Origin: Phycisphaerae bacterium RAS2
GTDB lineage: Bacteria > Planctomycetota > Phycisphaerae > UBA1845 > UTPLA1
Length of the DNA: 64,000 bases
Assembly (NCBI GenBank): GCA_007753915.1
Contig: CP036352.1
Span: 1,302,001 to 1,366,000 of the forward strand
Reading direction: 5' to 3'
Under the pieces are notes generated by a model, which was not told the origin of the DNA, ran no database searches, and worked only from the letters and a program-made list of their open reading frames with translations. The position numbers and the translations under genes are program-made. Below are positions 62,247-64,000 of the stretch, piece by piece; position 1 is the first letter of the stretch, and each line of letters starts with the position of its first letter.

Positions 62247-62843
62247 GTGGTCTATTACTTCGTCATCGGCAACGACGGTCAGCGCTACGGCCCGGCCGAC
62301 GTGGATTCGCTCGTTCTATGGGCGCGCGAAGGCCGCCTGATCCCCGAGACGATTCTTGTCGAATCGGGCACCGAGGTGCAGCGCCGCGCCGATACAATTG
62401 TCGCGCTGGCAGCCGTCTTCACGGCGTTCGATGCGCGGCGCGTGGCGCTGGAGCGCAGCGAGGCGCAGACGCTGCCCGCGCGCGGTGCACGGCGCGAGGC
62501 CGGGCGTGACGCAGCGCAGGGCGGCGAGCGTCCTGCGCCCCCGGTGTCGCCGGGCTTCGGGTTGTTGCCGCTGGAGCGGGAGCTTCCGGCCGTCGGGTCG
62601 AAGAGCCGCGTCGTGGCGGGTTTGCTGGGAATCTTCCTCGGGGCGCTGGGCATCCACCGGTTCTATCTCGGCTACACGGGCATCGGCCTGCTGATGCTGC
62701 TGATCACCGTGGCCGGCGGCGCTGCGACGTTTGTCTGCATGCCCGGCTCGGGCTGCGGATTCGTCGCCCTGTGGGGCTTCATCGAGGGTGTGCTTTGCTT
62801 GTGTGGTTCGATGCGGGATGCCAACGGTCGCGAGCTGGCGTAG
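62247..62843 (+). CDS. GYF_2 and TM2 domain protein
   Basis: A 198-aa protein. Residues 1-45 are a GYF_2-like domain (MVYYFVIGNDGQRYGPADVDSLVLWAREGRL read as two runs). After a Pro/Arg-rich linker the C-terminus is a TM2 domain: VAGLLGIFLGALGIHRFYLGYTGIGLLMLLI, with the conserved GIHRFYLGY, then a second helix. The two-part layout is frequent in Planctomycetes. The function is unknown; a protein-interaction role through GYF is likely. GTG 62247 is the start. Confidence 0.85.
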   Translation: MVYYFVIGNDGQRYGPADVDSLVLWAREGRLIPETILVESGTEVQRRADTIVALAAVFTAFDARRVALERSEAQTLPARGARREAGRDAAQGGERPAPPVSPGFGLLPLERELPAVGSKSRVVAGLLGIFLGALGIHRFYLGYTGIGLLMLLITVAGGAATFVCMPGSGCGFVALWGFIEGVLCLCGSMRDANGRELA

Positions 62844-62891
62844 GCCGGACGAGTCGCCGGATGCGTTCTCAACGCCAATGATTCAATGTCG

Positions 62892-62963
62892 CGTCATTCC
62901 CGCGAATGCGAGAATCCGGGGATTCGACAATCAAACTGGACCCCTGCTTTCGCGGGGGTGACG
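62892..62963. repeat. MITE-like 72-bp element with inverted CGTCA ends
   Basis: Begins CGTCATTCCCGCGAATGC and ends GCTTTCGCGGGGGTGACG, which are imperfect inverted repeats ending in CGTCA/TGACG. This is the widespread GTCATTCCCGCG...GCGGG-GTGACG type. Non-coding. The only copy I see in this window. Confidence 0.75.
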
Positions 62964-62988
62964 GCTTCTTGGGATCATCCCTTGCAAA

Positions 62989-63711
62989 TCATGGCGCGCC
63001 GAATCCGCCCGAGGATTCCAGCGTGGCAATGGCCTCGGGCACCACGTCCGCCCATTCACCCGTGTAGTCCACGCTGATCTGCGCCGTGAACGCCAAGTTG
63101 TTCTGATTCTGCCCGCTCAACACCACGAAGAGCGTGCGCGCGACTTCGCCCTCGGTGGTCATCGCATCGGGATCAAAAGACCCGGTAATCGTCGAGGCCG
63201 ACAGAACGGCTCCGGCGCCTTGATCCTGATTGCCGTTGTTCGTCGCGCCGCCCGCCAGATCACCCAGGAAGAAATACTCGTAATCACTGTTGATCGCACC
63301 CAGGCCGGTCTTGCTCGTGTCGGCCGGGTTGGTGAGCCGCATGCGCGCGTATTGCGGGAACGTCACGACGACTTCATCGGGAAAGGCCTCATCCAGCGAG
63401 GCGTTCAGATCGGCGAGGCCTGCGTTCCATTGATTGACCAGTGGTGCGAATTCAGACGGAAAATCGTCCGGGTCGAGCGGGTCAAGCTCCCCGGTGGTGG
63501 AATCAGCCTGGGTTTCTCCGCCGCCGTTGGCGCTCCAGGTGAACGTGATTCGAATGTCGCCGCGCTGAAGTGCCCAAAGGCCCTCGAGGTCAGACCCCGG
63601 CAGTGGTCCGCTCGCGGGGAACGTCAGGTTGCAGCTTTGGCCGGACATGCCCATGCAGATCGCGGCGCCGAGGACGAGGCCGGCGGTGATTCGACCGGTT
63701 CGGAAACTCAT
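62989..63711 (-). CDS. Putative lipoprotein
   Basis: A 240-aa protein with a lipoprotein signal (AGLVLGAAICMGMSGQSC, Cys at about 27) and a mostly beta, acidic body (RGDIRITFTWSANGGGETQAD, VVVTFPQYARMRLTNPA, AFTAQISVDYTGEW). It probably folds as a beta-sandwich at the outer surface. No family recognised. The start is ATG 63711. Confidence 0.6.
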   Translation of the reverse strand: MSFRTGRITAGLVLGAAICMGMSGQSCNLTFPASGPLPGSDLEGLWALQRGDIRITFTWSANGGGETQADSTTGELDPLDPDDFPSEFAPLVNQWNAGLADLNASLDEAFPDEVVVTFPQYARMRLTNPADTSKTGLGAINSDYEYFFLGDLAGGATNNGNQDQGAGAVLSASTITGSFDPDAMTTEGEVARTLFVVLSGQNQNNLAFTAQISVDYTGEWADVVPEAIATLESSGGFGAP

Positions 63712-63813
63712 AGGGGGCGGACTCCGAGGCGAGTGAGGGTTGAGGATGCGGCGAGGATCGCCACTGAATTATATCGGCCAATGGGTCCGGGGCAACGAAG
63801 CAGCGCAAGGCGT

Positions 63814-64000
63814 CTAGCCCGCGGTGCCCGCCAACTCGGGGTGCGGCAGGATTGGCTTGAAAGACCGAGTCGGCGCGTCCGGTTCGTCGAGTTCATCGGC
63901 GTTGCCGGGTGACGCCAGCAGGGCGGCGTGATCGGCATCCGGATCGAAACTCTGCCGCAGAAACGATTCATTGGCTGTGTTCTCAATGAGCCGGCGAATC
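63814..64000 (-). CDS. C-terminal fragment of an unidentified protein, truncated by the window edge
   Basis: 61 codons ending at TAG 63814-63816, reading RRLIENTANESFLRQSF and then DPDADHAALLASPGN...PILPHPELAGTAG. Codon use and a consistent acidic-then-hydrophobic pattern suggest a real gene end. The rest lies beyond base 64000. Product unknown. Confidence 0.5.
   Translation of the reverse strand, partial: IRRLIENTANESFLRQSFDPDADHAALLASPGNADELDEPDAPTRSFKPILPHPELAGTAG

Overview
The window looks like chromosomal DNA of a Planctomycetota bacterium, possibly a Phycisphaerae-like lineage (inference). Support comes from high GC, a CxxCGYxLxGL...CxxC zinc-ribbon membrane protein, a GYF-TM2 protein, a giant secreted subtilase ending in a GDVNNDGQINGGD dockerin-like repeat, a TPR protein with a multi-pass membrane N-terminus, a futalosine-pathway menaquinone gene, and Kdo-lipopolysaccharide genes. 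No rRNA, tRNA or CRISPR array was found.

Layout. 1-6.3 kb: 3' part of Kdo transferase waaA, a SEC-C mini-protein, a GAF-PP2C (SpoIIE/RsbU) phosphatase, a LipM-type octanoyltransferase, a tiny membrane protein, two glycosyltransferases and a YlbF-family protein. 6.3-19.4 kb: RNase R with an unusual insertion, a secreted basic protein, the TPR membrane protein, the 1766-aa subtilase, an alpha/beta hydrolase and purN. 19.4-24 kb: rplM-rpsI with promoter and terminator, mqnD, and pyruvate dehydrogenase E1 alpha/beta. 24-31 kb: two exported hypothetical proteins, rex, a DNA methyltransferase translationally coupled to a PAS-Fis regulator, nadC and birA. 31.2-32.1 kb: a REP-associated tyrosine transposase (RAYT) between two inverted GTAG-containing REP hairpins, followed by a degenerate 37-bp tandem repeat that runs into the 3' end of an aldo/keto reductase gene.

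33-38.5 kb: a beta-oxidation-type operon (two crotonases, 3-hydroxyacyl-CoA dehydrogenase, thiolase) ending in a DUF547 lipoprotein. 38.4-42 kb, minus strand: an ACT-domain protein, tryptophan 2,3-dioxygenase, kynurenine 3-monooxygenase and a nitroreductase. With nadC these suggest de novo NAD synthesis from tryptophan. 42-44.2 kb: a zinc-ribbon membrane protein between two perfect 34-bp repeats, and a lipoprotein. 44.6-52.8 kb: a Gld-like ABC system (ATPase, permease, GldG-type protein, DUF4340 protein), a membrane protein, and a convergent bactofilin with a zinc ribbon. 53-64 kb: folC behind a promoter that implies a leaderless mRNA, a trm112-phosphoesterase-yidC operon, kdsA, a histidine phosphatase, an SH3-domain protein, GYF-TM2, a MITE-like repeat, a lipoprotein and a truncated gene at the edge.

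The most noteworthy items are the PAS-Fis/methyltransferase pair whose 3' end overlaps rex by 98 bp, the RAYT/REP element with adjoining 37-bp repeats, the RNase R insertion, and the Gld-like cluster facing a bactofilin. All product calls come from reading translations and motifs. No database search was run.
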